Shown here piece by piece: positions 30,454-40,659 of a stretch of DNA of 64,000 nt; position 1 is the first letter of the stretch; each line of letters starts with the position of its first letter. Below the pieces are notes generated by a model that searched no databases, had not been told where the DNA came from, and was given only the letters and a program-made list of their open reading frames with translations. Both the position numbers and the translations under genes were made by a program. This DNA is from Amnibacterium kyonggiense (GTDB taxonomy: Bacteria; Actinomycetota; Actinomycetes; Actinomycetales; Microbacteriaceae). The stretch spans positions 186,001 to 250,000 of the forward strand of contig NZ_SOAM01000003.1 in assembly GCF_004364555.1 (NCBI RefSeq), in the 5' to 3' direction.

Positions 30454-30516
30454 TCAACAGGAACCGGGGTCCCGAGAGCCGCGATCCCCTGGTCCCGCCC
30501 GGGATCCGGCTCCCTA

Positions 30517-30933
30517 TCAGACCCGGTCGGTCACCGGGATCCTGGCGCGCCCGACGACGACCGCGTCGACGACGAGCGACGCGATGACCGTGCCGACGAT
30601 GCTCACGAGCAGCACGCCCGGGACGACCCACGGCTGCGACCGCAGCCCGACCATCACGAGCACGAAGACGACCAGCTTCACGAACCAGGCGAGCATGAGC
30701 ACGGCGTAGGCCGCGGTCCCGCCGCGACGGGTGACGCGCCCCGACACGAGCAGCCCGAGGGCCGTGATCCCGAGGAACAGGATCGTCAGCACGGCGCCGA
30801 CGAGGCCGGAGGCGAGGCCCGGTCCTCCGGCGATCGCGAGCCCGACCAGGCCGGTCACGAGGCCGACCGCGAAGCCGATGGAGGCGCCGAGCACGAGGGC
30901 GCGGCGCATCACGGAGGCGAGGGTGTCGAACAT
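30517..30933 (-). CDS. AtpI-like small membrane protein
   Basis: Four-helix membrane protein (138 aa) directly upstream of atpB, the place of the i/AtpI subunit thought to help c-ring assembly. Hydrophobic segments cover about residues 10-35, 38-63, 74-96 and 102-125. Its ATG overlaps the wecA stop (TGATG). Sequence similarity to classical AtpI is weak, so the call rests mainly on topology and position. Confidence 0.7.
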   Translation of the reverse strand: MFDTLASVMRRALVLGASIGFAVGLVTGLVGLAIAGGPGLASGLVGAVLTILFLGITALGLLVSGRVTRRGGTAAYAVLMLAWFVKLVVFVLVMVGLRSQPWVVPGVLLVSIVGTVIASLVVDAVVVGRARIPVTDRV

Positions 30934-32162
30934 CAGGCGGATCGCTCCTTGGGGTTCGCGCCGGCGCGGTCGAGCGGGTCGAGCACCGCAATCTCCCGCG
31001 TCGTGGTCGCGACGGGCTTCGCCTGCACCGCGTACTCGCGCCGCTTCCGGTGCGAGAGCGGCGCGAGGGTCGCCACGGCGCAGACGGCCAGGCCGCCGCC
31101 GATGAAGCTCCATGCCACGACCGGCATGGCCACGAGGAACAGGAGCGAGCCGACCGAGATCACGGCGGTCCAGGCGTAGAAGATCAGGGTGGCGTGCAGA
31201 CGGCTGTGGCCCATGTCGAGCAGCCGGTGGTGCAGGTGCTTGCGGTCGGCGCTGAACGGGCTCTTCCCCGCGCCGATGCGGCGGATCACCGCCAGGCCGA
31301 AGTCGAGCGTCGGCACGATCATGATCACGACCGGCAGGAGCAGCAGTGTGAACGCCGGCGCGTACTGGGAGCGGAAGTAGCCGCCGGAGGGGTTCGAGAA
31401 CATCTCCGGATCCATGTTCCCTGAGACGCTGATCGACGCGACCGCGAACATCAGGCCGACGAGCAGGCTCCCCGCGTCGCCCATGAACAGCCGCGCCGGA
31501 TGCCAGTTCAGCGGGAGGAAGCCGAGGCAGACGCCCGCCATCGCCGCGGACAGCAGCGTGCCGAGCGTGAAGTAGCTGGTCGACCCGGTCGTCTGCAGCG
31601 CCATGTAGCTGTAGAGGAAGAACGCCCCGTTCGCGATGATCGCGATGCCGGCGACGAGCCCGTCGAGCCCGTCGATGAAGTTCATCATGTTCATGACGAC
31701 GACCACGACGATGAGCGTCAGGGCGAGGGACGACCACGTCGAGCCGATGGTGACGCCGCCGATGGGGAGCGAGTCGAGCGCGAGGCCGCCGAGCCACGCG
31801 AGCACGCCGGCCGCGATGATCTGCCCGATGAGCTTCGTCGTCCAATCGAGGTCGAAGAAGTCGTCGAGCACGCCCATGACCACGATGAGCGTCGCGGCGA
31901 TCAGGATCGCCCAGATCGTGCGCTCGTTGCCGTCGTGGAAGACGATGTCGAAGTAGGGGTGGATCTGCGAGGCGATCAGCAGCGCCGTCAGCAGGCCGAC
32001 GTACATCGCGATGCCGCCCAGCCGGGGCGTGGGCCGCGTGTGCACGTCGCGCTCGCGGATCTCCGGGTACAGCTTGTACCGGATGCCGACCCGCCACATG
32101 ACGATCGACATCAGGAAGCTCACCACGGCGCCGGCGAGGGCGACGAGCAGCGTGACGATCAC
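30933..32162 (-). CDS. wecA: polyprenyl-phosphate GlcNAc-1-phosphate transferase (MraY/WecA family)
   Basis: Polytopic enzyme (409 aa) that moves a sugar-1-phosphate from UDP-sugar to decaprenyl/undecaprenyl phosphate, starting cell-wall glycan linkage. Catalytic landmarks: MGVLDDFFDLDWTTKLIGQ, MNFIDGLDGLVAGIA and the HHRLLDMGHS loop. RPTPRLGGIAMYVG is the usual WecA/TagO N-terminal signature. GTG 32162 overlaps the tsaC stop (GTGA). Mycobacteria have the same neighbour order, with the orthologue (rfe) feeding arabinogalactan; a role in teichoic or wall glycan is equally possible here. Confidence 0.9.
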   Translation of the reverse strand: MIVTLLVALAGAVVSFLMSIVMWRVGIRYKLYPEIRERDVHTRPTPRLGGIAMYVGLLTALLIASQIHPYFDIVFHDGNERTIWAILIAATLIVVMGVLDDFFDLDWTTKLIGQIIAAGVLAWLGGLALDSLPIGGVTIGSTWSSLALTLIVVVVVMNMMNFIDGLDGLVAGIAIIANGAFFLYSYMALQTTGSTSYFTLGTLLSAAMAGVCLGFLPLNWHPARLFMGDAGSLLVGLMFAVASISVSGNMDPEMFSNPSGGYFRSQYAPAFTLLLLPVVIMIVPTLDFGLAVIRRIGAGKSPFSADRKHLHHRLLDMGHSRLHATLIFYAWTAVISVGSLLFLVAMPVVAWSFIGGGLAVCAVATLAPLSHRKRREYAVQAKPVATTTREIAVLDPLDRAGANPKERSA

Positions 32163-32893
32163 GCGGTCGACTCCGGTTCCGCCGGCCGGGGCTCGTCGGA
32201 CTCGTCCTGCTCGTCGGGCTCGTCCTCGCGGACCGGGATCGCGAACGCCTCGGGGACGGCGGCCTCGAGCGCCTCCCGCAGGATCACGCCCTCGCGGAGG
32301 ACGAGCAGCGGACCGGACTCGTCGACGAGGCCGGTCGCGTCGACGATCGTCGACGGCAGCGGTCCCGAGGTGGCGCCGGCGTCGAGGTAGACGTCGATCG
32401 AGTCGCCGAGCTGGTCGAGCGCGTCCTGCGCGGTCTGCGCGGCCGGCTGCCCGGTGCGGTTCGCGGAGCTGACCGCGAGCGGCCCGGTCTCGGCGAGGAG
32501 CTCCAGGGCGATGCGGTCGTCGGGCATGCGGAGGGCGACGGTGCCGCCCGTGTCGCCGAGGTCCCACGCGAGCGTGGAGCGGGCGGGCAGCACGATGGTC
32601 AGCCCGCCGGGCCAGAACGCGTCGGCGAGCTTCGTGACGGCGTCGGGCACCGTCTCGGCCAGCGCGTCGAGCGTCGACCGGTTCGGCACGAGCACCGGCG
32701 GCGGGGCGCTGCGGCCGCGGCCCTTCGCGTCGAGCAGCGCCTGCACCGCGTCGGGCTGGAACGCGTCGGCGGCGATGCCGTAGACGGTGTCCGTGGGCAT
32801 GACGACGAGGTCGCCGCGAGCGATCGCGGCGCGGGCCTCGCGCATCCCCGGCAGCAGGCTCACCGGATCGGCGCAGTCCACCACGGTCGCCAT
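32159..32893 (-). CDS. tsaC: L-threonylcarbamoyladenylate synthase (Sua5/YwlC/TsaC family)
   Basis: First enzyme of tRNA t6A37 synthesis: threonine, bicarbonate and ATP give threonylcarbamoyl-AMP. The 244-residue protein has the YrdC-fold landmarks VVMPTDTVYGIAADAF, DAFWPGGLTIVLP, ALRMPDD and AVSSANRTGQPAA. After the domain comes a Glu/Asp-rich tail of about 30 residues instead of the full Sua5 domain. Start ATG 32893: TACCAT stands seven bases upstream, so the mRNA is probably leaderless. Confidence 0.9.
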   Translation of the reverse strand: MATVVDCADPVSLLPGMREARAAIARGDLVVMPTDTVYGIAADAFQPDAVQALLDAKGRGRSAPPPVLVPNRSTLDALAETVPDAVTKLADAFWPGGLTIVLPARSTLAWDLGDTGGTVALRMPDDRIALELLAETGPLAVSSANRTGQPAAQTAQDALDQLGDSIDVYLDAGATSGPLPSTIVDATGLVDESGPLLVLREGVILREALEAAVPEAFAIPVREDEPDEQDESDEPRPAEPESTA

Positions 32894-32969
32894 GCGTTCG
32901 ATGGTACTGCGACGCCCGTGCACCCCCGGGCAGGCACCCTGCGGTGTCCCTGGTCGCGTCGTCGGCGGG

Positions 32970-33830
32970 TCAGCGGAAGCGGGCGGTCGTCACGCGGTCG
33001 CGGCCGGTCAGGTCGGGGTGCGTCGCGGCGTCGTGCCAGCCGTCTCCGAGAAGGGCGCGGGTCGGCTCCCCCTGCTCCTCGCCGTGCTCCACGGCCAGGA
33101 GGCCGCCGGGCTTCAGCAGCCGCTCGGCGGTCGCGACGACCGCGCGCATCGGGTCGAGGCCGTCCGGGCCGCCGTAGAGGGCGGCGGGCGGGTCGAAGCG
33201 CTCGACCTCCGGGTCCCTCGGCACCATCCCGTCGGGGACGTAGGGCGGGTTCGACACGACGACGTCCACCGAGCCGTCCCACTCCGGCGCGGCGTCGGCG
33301 AGATCGCCCGGCACGATCCGGGCGTTCGCGACGCCGAGCCGCGCGCGGTTGCCGTCCGCCCAGGCGAAGGCCTCCGGGCTCCGCTCGACGCCGAGCACGT
33401 CGGCGTCCGGCCGCTCGTCGGCTATCGACAGCGCGATCGCGCCGCTGCCCGTGCCGAGGTCGACGACGCGGCCGCCCTCGGGCAGCGCGCGGAGGACGTG
33501 CTCGACGAGCACCTCCGTCTCGGGCCGCGGCACGAAGACGCCGGGGCCGACGGCGAGCTCGATGCGCCGGAACCCGGCGTGCCCGGTCAGGTGCTGCAGC
33601 GGCTCGCGGAGCCCGCGCCGGAGCACGAGCTCCCGGTAGCGGGCCGCGACCGGCAGCGGCAGGTCCCGGCCGACCAGGGCGAGCGCCTGCGCCCTCCCCC
33701 GGCTCGTGCCGAGCACGTGGGCGAGCAGCAGCTCCGCATCGACGCGGGGCTGCGGCACGCCGGCGAGCTGCAGGTGCCCGATCGCGGCGCGCAGCAGCTC
33801 ATCGCTTCGCCGCGGCGGCAGATCCGTCAC
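32970..33830 (-). CDS. prmC: peptide chain release factor N5-glutamine methyltransferase
   Basis: SAM-dependent methyltransferase (286 aa) that methylates the Gln of the GGQ motif in release factors. SAM motif VVDLGTGSGAIALSIA and the substrate motif VVSNPPYVPDGMV are intact, as is the N-terminal helical domain with FVPRPETEVLVEHVL. GTG 33830 is the start. It lies next to its substrate gene prfA, the usual arrangement. Confidence 0.95.
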   Translation of the reverse strand: MTDLPPRRSDELLRAAIGHLQLAGVPQPRVDAELLLAHVLGTSRGRAQALALVGRDLPLPVAARYRELVLRRGLREPLQHLTGHAGFRRIELAVGPGVFVPRPETEVLVEHVLRALPEGGRVVDLGTGSGAIALSIADERPDADVLGVERSPEAFAWADGNRARLGVANARIVPGDLADAAPEWDGSVDVVVSNPPYVPDGMVPRDPEVERFDPPAALYGGPDGLDPMRAVVATAERLLKPGGLLAVEHGEEQGEPTRALLGDGWHDAATHPDLTGRDRVTTARFR

Positions 33831-33843
33831 GATCCTTCGTTTC

Positions 33844-33862
33844 GTAGGAAGGCGCTTCCTAC
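33844..33862 (-). terminator. short hairpin between prfA and prmC
   Basis: GTAGGAAG (33844-33851) pairs exactly with CTTCCTAC (33855-33862) around a GCG loop, with weak outer pairing (CGTTT with AGAACG). It lies in the 58-bp gap and may terminate or pause transcription after prfA. Confidence 0.45.
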
Positions 33863-33888
33863 AGAACGGAGAATGCGGGGGCGAGGGG

Positions 33889-34983
33889 TCATTCGGCGAG
33901 AGCGCGGAGGCGGGCGGCCTCGTCGGCCTCGATCGCCGAGCGGACGATCGGCTCGAGCGCGCCGTCGAGCACCCGGTCGAGGTCGTACGCCTTGTACCCG
34001 GTGCGGTGGTCGCTGATCCGGTTCTCCGGGTAGTTGTAGGTGCGGATGCGCTCCGAGCGGTCGACCGTGCGCACCTGGCTGCGGCGCGCGGCGGACGCCT
34101 CGGCCTCCGCCGCCTCCTGCTGCGCGGCGAGCAGGCGCGCGCGCAGGACGCGGAGGGCGGCCTCACGGTTCTGCAGCTGGCTCTTCTCGTTCTGCATCGA
34201 GACGACGATCCCGGTCGGCAGGTGGGTGATGCGCACCGCGGAGTCCGTCGTGTTGACGCTCTGGCCGCCCGGGCCGGAGGAGCGGAAGACGTCGATCTTC
34301 AGGTCGTTCGGGTCGATCGTCACCTCCTCGGGCTCGTCGACCTCCGGGAACACGAGCACGCCGACGGCCGAGGTGTGGATGCGGCCCTGCGTCTCCGTCT
34401 TCGGCACGCGCTGCACGCGGTGCACGCCGCCCTCGTACTTGAGGTGCGCCCACACGCCCTCGGCGGGGTCGTTCGACGACCCCTTCACGGCGACCTGGAC
34501 GTCCTTGTAGCCGCCGAGGTCGCTCTCGGTGCGCTCGAGCAGCTCCGTCCGCCAGCCCTTCGACTCGGCGTAGTGGAGGTACATGCGCAGGAGGTCCGCG
34601 GCGAAGAGCGCGGACTCCTCCCCGCCCTCCCCCGCCTTGATCTCGAGGATGACGTCGCGCCCGTCGTCGGGGTCGCGCGGGATCAGGAGGCCCTGCAGCC
34701 GGTCGGCCGCGGCGGTCTCCGCGAGCTCGAGGTCCGGGATCTCCGCGGCGAACGCGGGGTCCTCCTGCGCCAGCTCCCGCGCGGCGGCCAGGTCGTCGCG
34801 GTACTGGCGGTAGGCGTCCCAGGCGCCGACGATCTGGCCGAGCTCGGCGTACCGGCGGCCGACGCGCCGGGCGCGGCCGGCGTCCGCGTGCAGCTCCGGG
34901 TCCGCGAGCTGCCGCTCGAGGTCCGCGTGCTCCGCGACGAGCGGGGCGACGGACGCGAAGCGGTCGTCCGTCTCCCCGGTCAC
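33889..34983 (-). CDS. prfA: peptide chain release factor 1
   Basis: Class I release factor (364 aa) reading UAA and UAG. The catalytic loop is [18 protein letters not shown] and the anticodon-like region includes [19 protein letters not shown]. Start GTG 34983 overlaps the rho stop (GTGA). The rpmE gene that mycobacteria carry between rho and prfA is missing here. Confidence 0.97.
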   Translation of the reverse strand: MTGETDDRFASVAPLVAEHADLERQLADPELHADAGRARRVGRRYAELGQIVGAWDAYRQYRDDLAAARELAQEDPAFAAEIPDLELAETAAADRLQGLLIPRDPDDGRDVILEIKAGEGGEESALFAADLLRMYLHYAESKGWRTELLERTESDLGGYKDVQVAVKGSSNDPAEGVWAHLKYEGGVHRVQRVPKTETQGRIHTSAVGVLVFPEVDEPEEVTIDPNDLKIDVFRSSGPGGQSVNTTDSAVRITHLPTGIVVSMQNEKSQLQNREAALRVLRARLLAAQQEAAEAEASAARRSQVRTVDRSERIRTYNYPENRISDHRTGYKAYDLDRVLDGALEPIVRSAIEADEAARLRALAE

Positions 34984-37169
34984 TTCGCGCTCGGCAGCGA
35001 CTTCTGCATCTGGACGAGGAACTCCACGTTGGTGCTCGTCTCGCGCAGCTTGCTCGTGACGACGTCGAGCGCCTCCTGCGGCGTGTGGTTCGCGATCGCG
35101 CGCCGCAGCTGCCAGGTGATCTTGACCTCGTCCGGCCCCATCAGCATCTCCTCGCGGCGGGTGCCGGAGCGGGTGATGTCGATGGCGGGGAAGATCCGCT
35201 TGTCGGCGAGGGCGCCGGACAGCACGATCTCCGAGTTCGCCGCGCCGACGAACTCGGCGAGGATCGCCTCATCGGCGGCCGAACCGGTCTCCACGTGCGC
35301 GGCGGCGAGGATCGTGAGCGAGCCGCCGTTCTCGATGTTGCGCGCGGCGCCGAAGAACTGCTTCGCGGGCAGCAGGGCCGCCGCGTCGATGCCGCCGGCG
35401 AGCGTGCGGCCGGACTGGTGCGCCGTCTGGTTGAAGGCGCGGCCGAGCCGCGTGATCGAGTCGAGCAGGATGACGACGTCGTAGCCGAGCTCGACGAGGC
35501 GCTTCGCGCGCTCGACGGCGAGATCCGCGACCGTGGTCTGGTCCTCGGCCGGGCGGTCGAACGTCGAGGCGATGACCTCGCCCTTCACGGTGCGCTGCAT
35601 CTCCGTGACGTCCTCGGGACGCTCGTCCACGAGCACCACCATGAGGTGGACCTCGGGGTTGTTCTTCGTGATCGCGTTCGCGACCGCCTGCAGCAGCAGC
35701 GTCGTGCCGGCGCGGGGCGGCGCGACGACGAGGCCGCGCTGGCCCTTGCCGATCGGGGCGACGAGGTCGATGACGCGGGCGGTGAGCTTGTTCGACTCGG
35801 TCTCGAGGCGGAGCCGCTCGGCCGGGTAGAGCGGCGTCAGCTGCTCGAACTCGAGGCGGCCCTCGGCGTCAGCGACCGGCAGGCCGTTGATCGAGTCGAC
35901 CTTGACGAGCGCGTTGTACTTCTGTCGGCTCGGCTGCTCGTTCTCGGGGATCTGGCGGATGGCGCCGACGACCGCGTCGCCGCGGCGCAGGTGGTACTTC
36001 TTCACCTGGCCGAGGGAGACGTAGACGTCGTTCGTGCCGGAGAGGTAGCCGGACGTGCGGACGAACGCGTAGTTGTCGAGCACGTCGAGGATGCCGGCGA
36101 TCGGGATGAGCACGTCGTCGTCGCGCACCTCCGGCTCGTCCCAGTCGTTGCCCTGTCCGCGTCGCTTGCGGTCGCGGTAGCGGCCACGACGGCCCTCGCC
36201 GTCCTGCTGACCCTGCTGGTTCTGGCCGTTCTGCTGACCCTGACCGTTCTGCTGGCCCTGGGCGCCCTGCTGCTCCTTGGCGGGCTGCTCCTGCTTGACC
36301 GGCTCGGCCTTCGCCGGCTCCTCGGCCTTCGGCTGCGCCTCGGTCTTCTGCGCGTCACCGTTCTGCTGCTGGCCGTTCTGACCGCCGCGGCCACGACCAC
36401 GCCCGCGACCCCGACGACCGCCGGTGCGCTCGCCCTCGGCGGGCTGCTCGTCGCCGCCCTCCTGGGCGCCCTCGCCCTGCTCGCCGCGCTGCAGCGCCTG
36501 CAGGTCCTCGGCGATGCCGGTCAGCCCGGCGTTCACGTGGTTCGCGGCCGACCGCGGTTGCGCCGTGCCGGAGCGCTCGGCGAGCTCGTCGGGGATCTCC
36601 GCGCCGCCCTCGGCCTCATCGACTCGGACGGTCTCGCTCGATCGCGCGGGCGCGTCCGTCGACGCCTCGGGGGCAGCGTCCACCGACTCGGCGGCGTCGG
36701 TCGACTCGGTGTGCGGCTCGACCGGCTCGACCTGGGCCACGCCGGACTCGTCGACCGGGGTCGGCTCGCCCGCGGCGACCGTCTCGGTCTGCTCGGCCGG
36801 GACCTCCGCGGCGGGCAGCGGCTGCTCGTCCGGCGTGCTCTGCTCGGGAGCGGCCTCGGCGCCGCCCTCGGCCGTGCCGGCGGGGACGTCGACCGCGTCC
36901 TCCGCCGGCGTCTCCGGCAGGACAGCGCCCTGCTGCTCGGTCTCCGCGCCGTCGGCGGGCGTCTGCGCCTCGTCCGTCCCGGTCGGGTTGTCGTACTGCT
37001 CGTCGATCGCGTCCACGAGGATGCCCTTTCGCATGGTGGAGGTGTTGCCGATGCCGAGGGTGCTCGCGAGCCGCCGCAGCTCGTCGACGCGCATGGCGTT
37101 CAGACGGCTTCGGGAGAGCCGCGGCACGGCGGTGCCCTCGGCTCGAGGTCGCGGTTCGACGTCGGTCAC
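34980..37169 (-). CDS. rho: transcription termination factor Rho with altered P-loop
   Basis: Hexameric RNA helicase homologue (729 aa). An N-terminal SAP-like segment ([20 protein letters not shown]) is followed by about 250 low-complexity acidic, then Arg/Gly/Gln/Asn-rich residues, as in other actinobacterial Rho proteins. The RNA-binding domain ([17 protein letters not shown]) and ATPase core follow. The P-loop reads [13 protein letters not shown]: Thr489 stands where Walker A Lys is expected and Arg replaces the preceding Lys. The Q-loop segment [12 protein letters not shown] lacks the usual Lys-Gly-Thr-Gly. The catalytic Glu ([14 protein letters not shown]), Walker B ([16 protein letters not shown]) and R-loop ([18 protein letters not shown]) are kept. 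It stands at the standard thrB-rho-prfA locus. Confidence 0.93.
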   Translation of the reverse strand: MTDVEPRPRAEGTAVPRLSRSRLNAMRVDELRRLASTLGIGNTSTMRKGILVDAIDEQYDNPTGTDEAQTPADGAETEQQGAVLPETPAEDAVDVPAGTAEGGAEAAPEQSTPDEQPLPAAEVPAEQTETVAAGEPTPVDESGVAQVEPVEPHTESTDAAESVDAAPEASTDAPARSSETVRVDEAEGGAEIPDELAERSGTAQPRSAANHVNAGLTGIAEDLQALQRGEQGEGAQEGGDEQPAEGERTGGRRGRGRGRGRGGQNGQQQNGDAQKTEAQPKAEEPAKAEPVKQEQPAKEQQGAQGQQNGQGQQNGQNQQGQQDGEGRRGRYRDRKRRGQGNDWDEPEVRDDDVLIPIAGILDVLDNYAFVRTSGYLSGTNDVYVSLGQVKKYHLRRGDAVVGAIRQIPENEQPSRQKYNALVKVDSINGLPVADAEGRLEFEQLTPLYPAERLRLETESNKLTARVIDLVAPIGKGQRGLVVAPPRAGTTLLLQAVANAITKNNPEVHLMVVLVDERPEDVTEMQRTVKGEVIASTFDRPAEDQTTVADLAVERAKRLVELGYDVVILLDSITRLGRAFNQTAHQSGRTLAGGIDAAALLPAKQFFGAARNIENGGSLTILAAAHVETGSAADEAILAEFVGAANSEIVLSGALADKRIFPAIDITRSGTRREEMLMGPDEVKITWQLRRAIANHTPQEALDVVTSKLRETSTNVEFLVQMQKSLPSAK

Positions 37170-37310
37170 GGTGATGTGCTGGTCCTTACGGCCCGTGCGG
37201 GGCGGACGGGCGGAACCCGTGCCCCTGGGTGTTCACCGAGGGCGGGAGTCCGCTCCCCGGGTGAGGCTGACCCGGCCTCAGATGCGGCCGGAGGCGGTCC
37301 AAGCGCGCCG
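37170..37310 (-). promoter_or_regulatory. rho leader region
   Basis: The 141-bp gap between thrB and rho is strongly G/C-rich with several short self-complementary blocks. AAGGA lies about 14 bases before the rho GTG. Rho genes are often autoregulated in their leader; nothing more specific can be read here. Confidence 0.3.
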
Positions 37311-38261
37311 TCAGGAGTGGGCGCGCAGGGATGCCTGGTGAGTCTCGAGCGTAGCACCCTTGATGTCGACGGCCGGGAGGAGGGCGCTCCACCGCTGCTC
37401 GGCGTTCGCCATCACGAGGTCCGCCGCAGCGAGCCGCTGCGAGGGATCGCTGGCCAGCACGAGGATCGAGGGCCCCGCGCCGGAGACGACCGCCGCGTGC
37501 CCCGCCGCGCGGAGGAGGGTGATGAGGCGGTCGGTCTCCGGCATCGCGCTCGCGCGGTACGACTGGTGGAGGCGGTCCTCCGTGGCCGTGCTCAGCAGCT
37601 CCGGCGACTGGATGAGCGCCGCGATGAGCAGCGTCGACCGCGACACGTTGAAGATCGCGTCGGCGTGCGGCACGTGCTCCGGCTGGAGACTCCGGGCGAG
37701 CGCCGTCGACATCGTCTGCTCCGGCACGAGCACGAGCGGCGAGACGCTGCGGTGCGGCAGGAGGCGCTTGTGCTGCGGGCCGTCCTGGCCCGTCCAGGCG
37801 ATGGTGAGGCCACCGAACAGGGCGGGCGCGACGTTGTCGGGGTGGCCCTCCATCGCGGTCGCGATGCCGAGCAGGCGGTCGCCGTCGAGGTCGACGACGC
37901 CCTCGAGGAGCCCCTTCGCGGCCACGATCCCGGAGACGACGGCGGCGCCGGAGGAGCCGAGGCCGCGGCCGTGCGGGATCGTGTTGCGCGCGACGAGGTC
38001 GAGCCCGGGCGGCTCCTCCCCCACCTCGGTGAACACGCGGAGGATCGCCTGCGCGACGAGGTTGCGCTCGTCCGTCGGCACCTCGCCCGCGCCGACGCCG
38101 TGCACCTCGACGCGGACGCCGGGCTCATCGGAGGCCGTGACCATCAGCTGGTCGTAGACGCTGAGGGCGAGGCCGAGCGTGTCGAAGCCGGGCCCGAGGT
38201 TCGCGGTCGTCGCGGGGACCTCCACGACGACCCGGCGCCCGGCGGGGACCTTCGACGTCAC
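37311..38261 (-). CDS. thrB: homoserine kinase
   Basis: GHMP-family kinase (316 aa): ATP plus homoserine gives O-phosphohomoserine in threonine synthesis. The phosphate-binding loop is [16 protein letters not shown], with the N-terminal [14 protein letters not shown] and the C-terminal [15 protein letters not shown] 38261 overlaps the thrC stop. Confidence 0.96.
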   Translation of the reverse strand: MTSKVPAGRRVVVEVPATTANLGPGFDTLGLALSVYDQLMVTASDEPGVRVEVHGVGAGEVPTDERNLVAQAILRVFTEVGEEPPGLDLVARNTIPHGRGLGSSGAAVVSGIVAAKGLLEGVVDLDGDRLLGIATAMEGHPDNVAPALFGGLTIAWTGQDGPQHKRLLPHRSVSPLVLVPEQTMSTALARSLQPEHVPHADAIFNVSRSTLLIAALIQSPELLSTATEDRLHQSYRASAMPETDRLITLLRAAGHAAVVSGAGPSILVLASDPSQRLAAADLVMANAEQRWSALLPAVDIKGATLETHQASLRAHS

Positions 38262-39355
38262 GTGAGGCCCAGGGTGCCGGCGACGGCCGCGGCGTCCACG
38301 GGGACGACGGTCGGCTTCGCCTCCTCGCCCCCCGGTCCCTTCAGCGCCCACTGCGGGTCCTTGAGCCCGTGACCCGTGACCGTGAGGACGACGGTCGCGC
38401 CGGCGGGGACGGCCCCGGCCTCGGCGCGCTCGAGGAGGCCGGCGACGCTGATGGCGGAGGCGGGCTCGACGAAGATCCCGACCTCGGCGGAGAGGATGCG
38501 GTGCGCCTCGAGGATCTTCTCGTCGCTGATCGCGCCGAAGTATCCGTCGCTGTCCTCGCGTGCGGCGATCGCCAGCTGCCACGACGCGGGGTTGCCGATC
38601 CGGATCGCGGAGGCGATGGTCTCCGGGTGCCGCACCACGTGGCCGTCCACGATCGGCGCGGAGCCGGCCGCCTGGAAGCCGAACATGCGGGGCAGCTTCG
38701 TGGTCGCACCGCGCTCGAGGTCCTCGCGGTAGCCGCGGTGGTAGGCCGTGTAGTTGCCCGCGTTGCCGACGGGGACGAAGTGGAAGTCGGGGGCGTCGCC
38801 GAGGACCTCCGCGACCTCGAACGCCGCCGTCTTCTGGCCCTCGATGCGATCGTTGTTGACCGAGTTGACGAGGTGCACGGGGTACTGCGCCGCGAGCTCG
38901 CGGGCGAGGTCGAGGCAGTCGTCGAAGTTGCCCTGCACCTGCAGCAGCTGCGCGTCGTGGGCGATCGCCTGCGACAGCTTGCCGAGCGCGATCTTGCCCT
39001 CCGGCACGAGCACGGCGGCGGTGATGCCGGCGTGGGTGGCGTAGGCCGCCGCGGAGGCGGAGGTGTTGCCGGTCGAGGCGCAGATGACGGCCTTCGCGCC
39101 GTGCTCGACGGCCTTCGAGATCGCCATCGTCATGCCGCGGTCCTTGAAGGAGCCCGTCGGGTTCATCCCCTCGAACTTGACGTACACCTTCGCGCCGGTG
39201 CGGCGGGAGAGCGCGGGAGCCTCGATGAGCGGCGTGCCGCCCTCGCCGAGGGTCACGATCGGCGTCGCGTCGCTGACGTCGAGCCGGTCGGCGTACTCGC
39301 GGATGACCCCGCGCCACTGGTGGGACGTGCGGAGAGCGGTCGTCATGGTCCTCAT
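38258..39355 (-). CDS. thrC: threonine synthase
   Basis: PLP enzyme (365 aa) that makes threonine from O-phosphohomoserine. The PLP lysine is in [12 protein letters not shown], the phosphate loop is [12 protein letters not shown] and the substrate region is [19 protein letters not shown] 39355 overlaps the hom stop by ATGA; ATG 39346 is possible. Middle gene of hom-thrC-thrB. Confidence 0.96.
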   Translation of the reverse strand: MRTMTTALRTSHQWRGVIREYADRLDVSDATPIVTLGEGGTPLIEAPALSRRTGAKVYVKFEGMNPTGSFKDRGMTMAISKAVEHGAKAVICASTGNTSASAAAYATHAGITAAVLVPEGKIALGKLSQAIAHDAQLLQVQGNFDDCLDLARELAAQYPVHLVNSVNNDRIEGQKTAAFEVAEVLGDAPDFHFVPVGNAGNYTAYHRGYREDLERGATTKLPRMFGFQAAGSAPIVDGHVVRHPETIASAIRIGNPASWQLAIAAREDSDGYFGAISDEKILEAHRILSAEVGIFVEPASAISVAGLLERAEAGAVPAGATVVLTVTGHGLKDPQWALKGPGGEEAKPTVVPVDAAAVAGTLGLT

Positions 39356-40659
39356 TCGCCTTCGATGCGCAGCACGCCCGCGACGGCGTCGACCTCGGGC
39401 GCGTCGCCCAGGGCCGTCACGACGGCCGACAGCGCCGACTCCGGCGCTCGGTGCGTGCCGATCACCAGGGTAGCGGTGCCGCCGGTCGCGGCCTTCGTCT
39501 GCTGCGCGGTCTCGATCGAGACGCCGTGCTCCGCGACGATCGTCGCGAGGTGCGCGAGCACGCCCGGCTCGTCCCGAACGGTCAACGACACCTGGTAGCG
39601 GCTCGTGACGAGGCCGGGGTCGATGACGGGCAGACCCGAGGAGGGCGGCGCGGCGAGCCCGGGGCCGCCGATCACGTGGCGGCGGGCGGCGGACACGAGG
39701 TCGCCGAGCACCGCGGACGCCGTCTCGGGGCCGCCGGCGCCCGCCCCGTAGAACATGAGGTCGCCGGCGGACTCCGCTTCGACGAACACCGCGTTGTTCG
39801 CGCCGCGCACGGAGGCGAGCGGGTGGCGCCGCGGCAGCAGGGCCGGGTGCACGCGGGCGCTGACCGCCTCCACGCCGTCCGGGCCGGTGAGCCGCTCGCA
39901 GATCGCGAGCAGCTTGACGACATGACCCGTCTCGCGCGCGGCCCGGATCTGCTCGATGCTCACGCGCTCGATGCCCTCGACCGGGACGGAGGCGAGCGGG
40001 ACGCGGGTGTGGAACGCGAGGCCGGCGAGGATCGCGGCCTTCTGCGCCGCATCGGTGCCGCTCACGTCGCCGGACGGGTCGGCCTCCGCGTAGCCGCGGC
40101 GGGTCGCCTCGGCGAGCGCCTCGTCGAAGGTGTCGTCGTGCTCGTCCATGCGGTCGAGGACGAAGTTCGTCGTGCCGTTGACGACGCCGAGGATCCGGCG
40201 CACGTCGTCGCCGGCGAGGCTGTCCCGGAGCGGCCGGATGATCGGGATCGCGCCGCCGACCGCCGCCTCGTAGTTCAGCTGCGCGCCGACCCGCTCGGCC
40301 GCGGCGAACAGCTCGCTGCCGTGGGTCGCGAGCAGCGCCTTGTTGCCGGTCACCACGTCGGCGCCGCTCTCGAGGGCGAGGAGGACGAGCTCCCGCGCCC
40401 GGTCGGTGCCGCCGATGAGCTCGACGACGATGTGCGCGCCGAGCACGAGGCTCTCCGCGTCCGTCGTCAGCAGCTCCTTCGGCAGCGACGGCTGCCGCAC
40501 GGCGGTGAGGTCGCGGACGGCGACGCCGGCGAGCACGAGCGGGGCGCCGACGCGCGACTCGAGCTCCGCAGCGCGCGAGAGCAGCTGGTGCGCCACCTCG
40601 GCGCCGACGGTGCCGGCGCCGAGCACGGCGACGCGGATCGGGAGGGCTCCCGGGGTCAT
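39352..40659 (-). CDS. hom: homoserine dehydrogenase
   Basis: NAD(P)H enzyme (435 aa) reducing aspartate semialdehyde to homoserine. It has the Rossmann motif [17 protein letters not shown], the catalytic-domain segment [15 protein letters not shown], and a C-terminal ACT domain ([20 protein letters not shown]) that normally mediates threonine feedback. ATG 40659 overlaps the lysA stop. Confidence 0.96.
   Translation of the reverse strand: MTPGALPIRVAVLGAGTVGAEVAHQLLSRAAELESRVGAPLVLAGVAVRDLTAVRQPSLPKELLTTDAESLVLGAHIVVELIGGTDRARELVLLALESGADVVTGNKALLATHGSELFAAAERVGAQLNYEAAVGGAIPIIRPLRDSLAGDDVRRILGVVNGTTNFVLDRMDEHDDTFDEALAEATRRGYAEADPSGDVSGTDAAQKAAILAGLAFHTRVPLASVPVEGIERVSIEQIRAARETGHVVKLLAICERLTGPDGVEAVSARVHPALLPRRHPLASVRGANNAVFVEAESAGDLMFYGAGAGGPETASAVLGDLVSAARRHVIGGPGLAAPPSSGLPVIDPGLVTSRYQVSLTVRDEPGVLAHLATIVAEHGVSIETAQQTKAATGGTATLVIGTHRAPESALSAVVTALGDAPEVDAVAGVLRIEGE

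Noticed and set aside
34980-35000. Missing rpmE between rho and prfA as a deletion in this strain
   Set aside because: rho and prfA overlap by GTGA, a normal evolved junction; rpmE is often located elsewhere in this family.
35085-38372. 1095-codon plus-strand open frame opposite rho and thrB
   Set aside because: Low-complexity shadow frame; rho and thrB on the minus strand explain the region.
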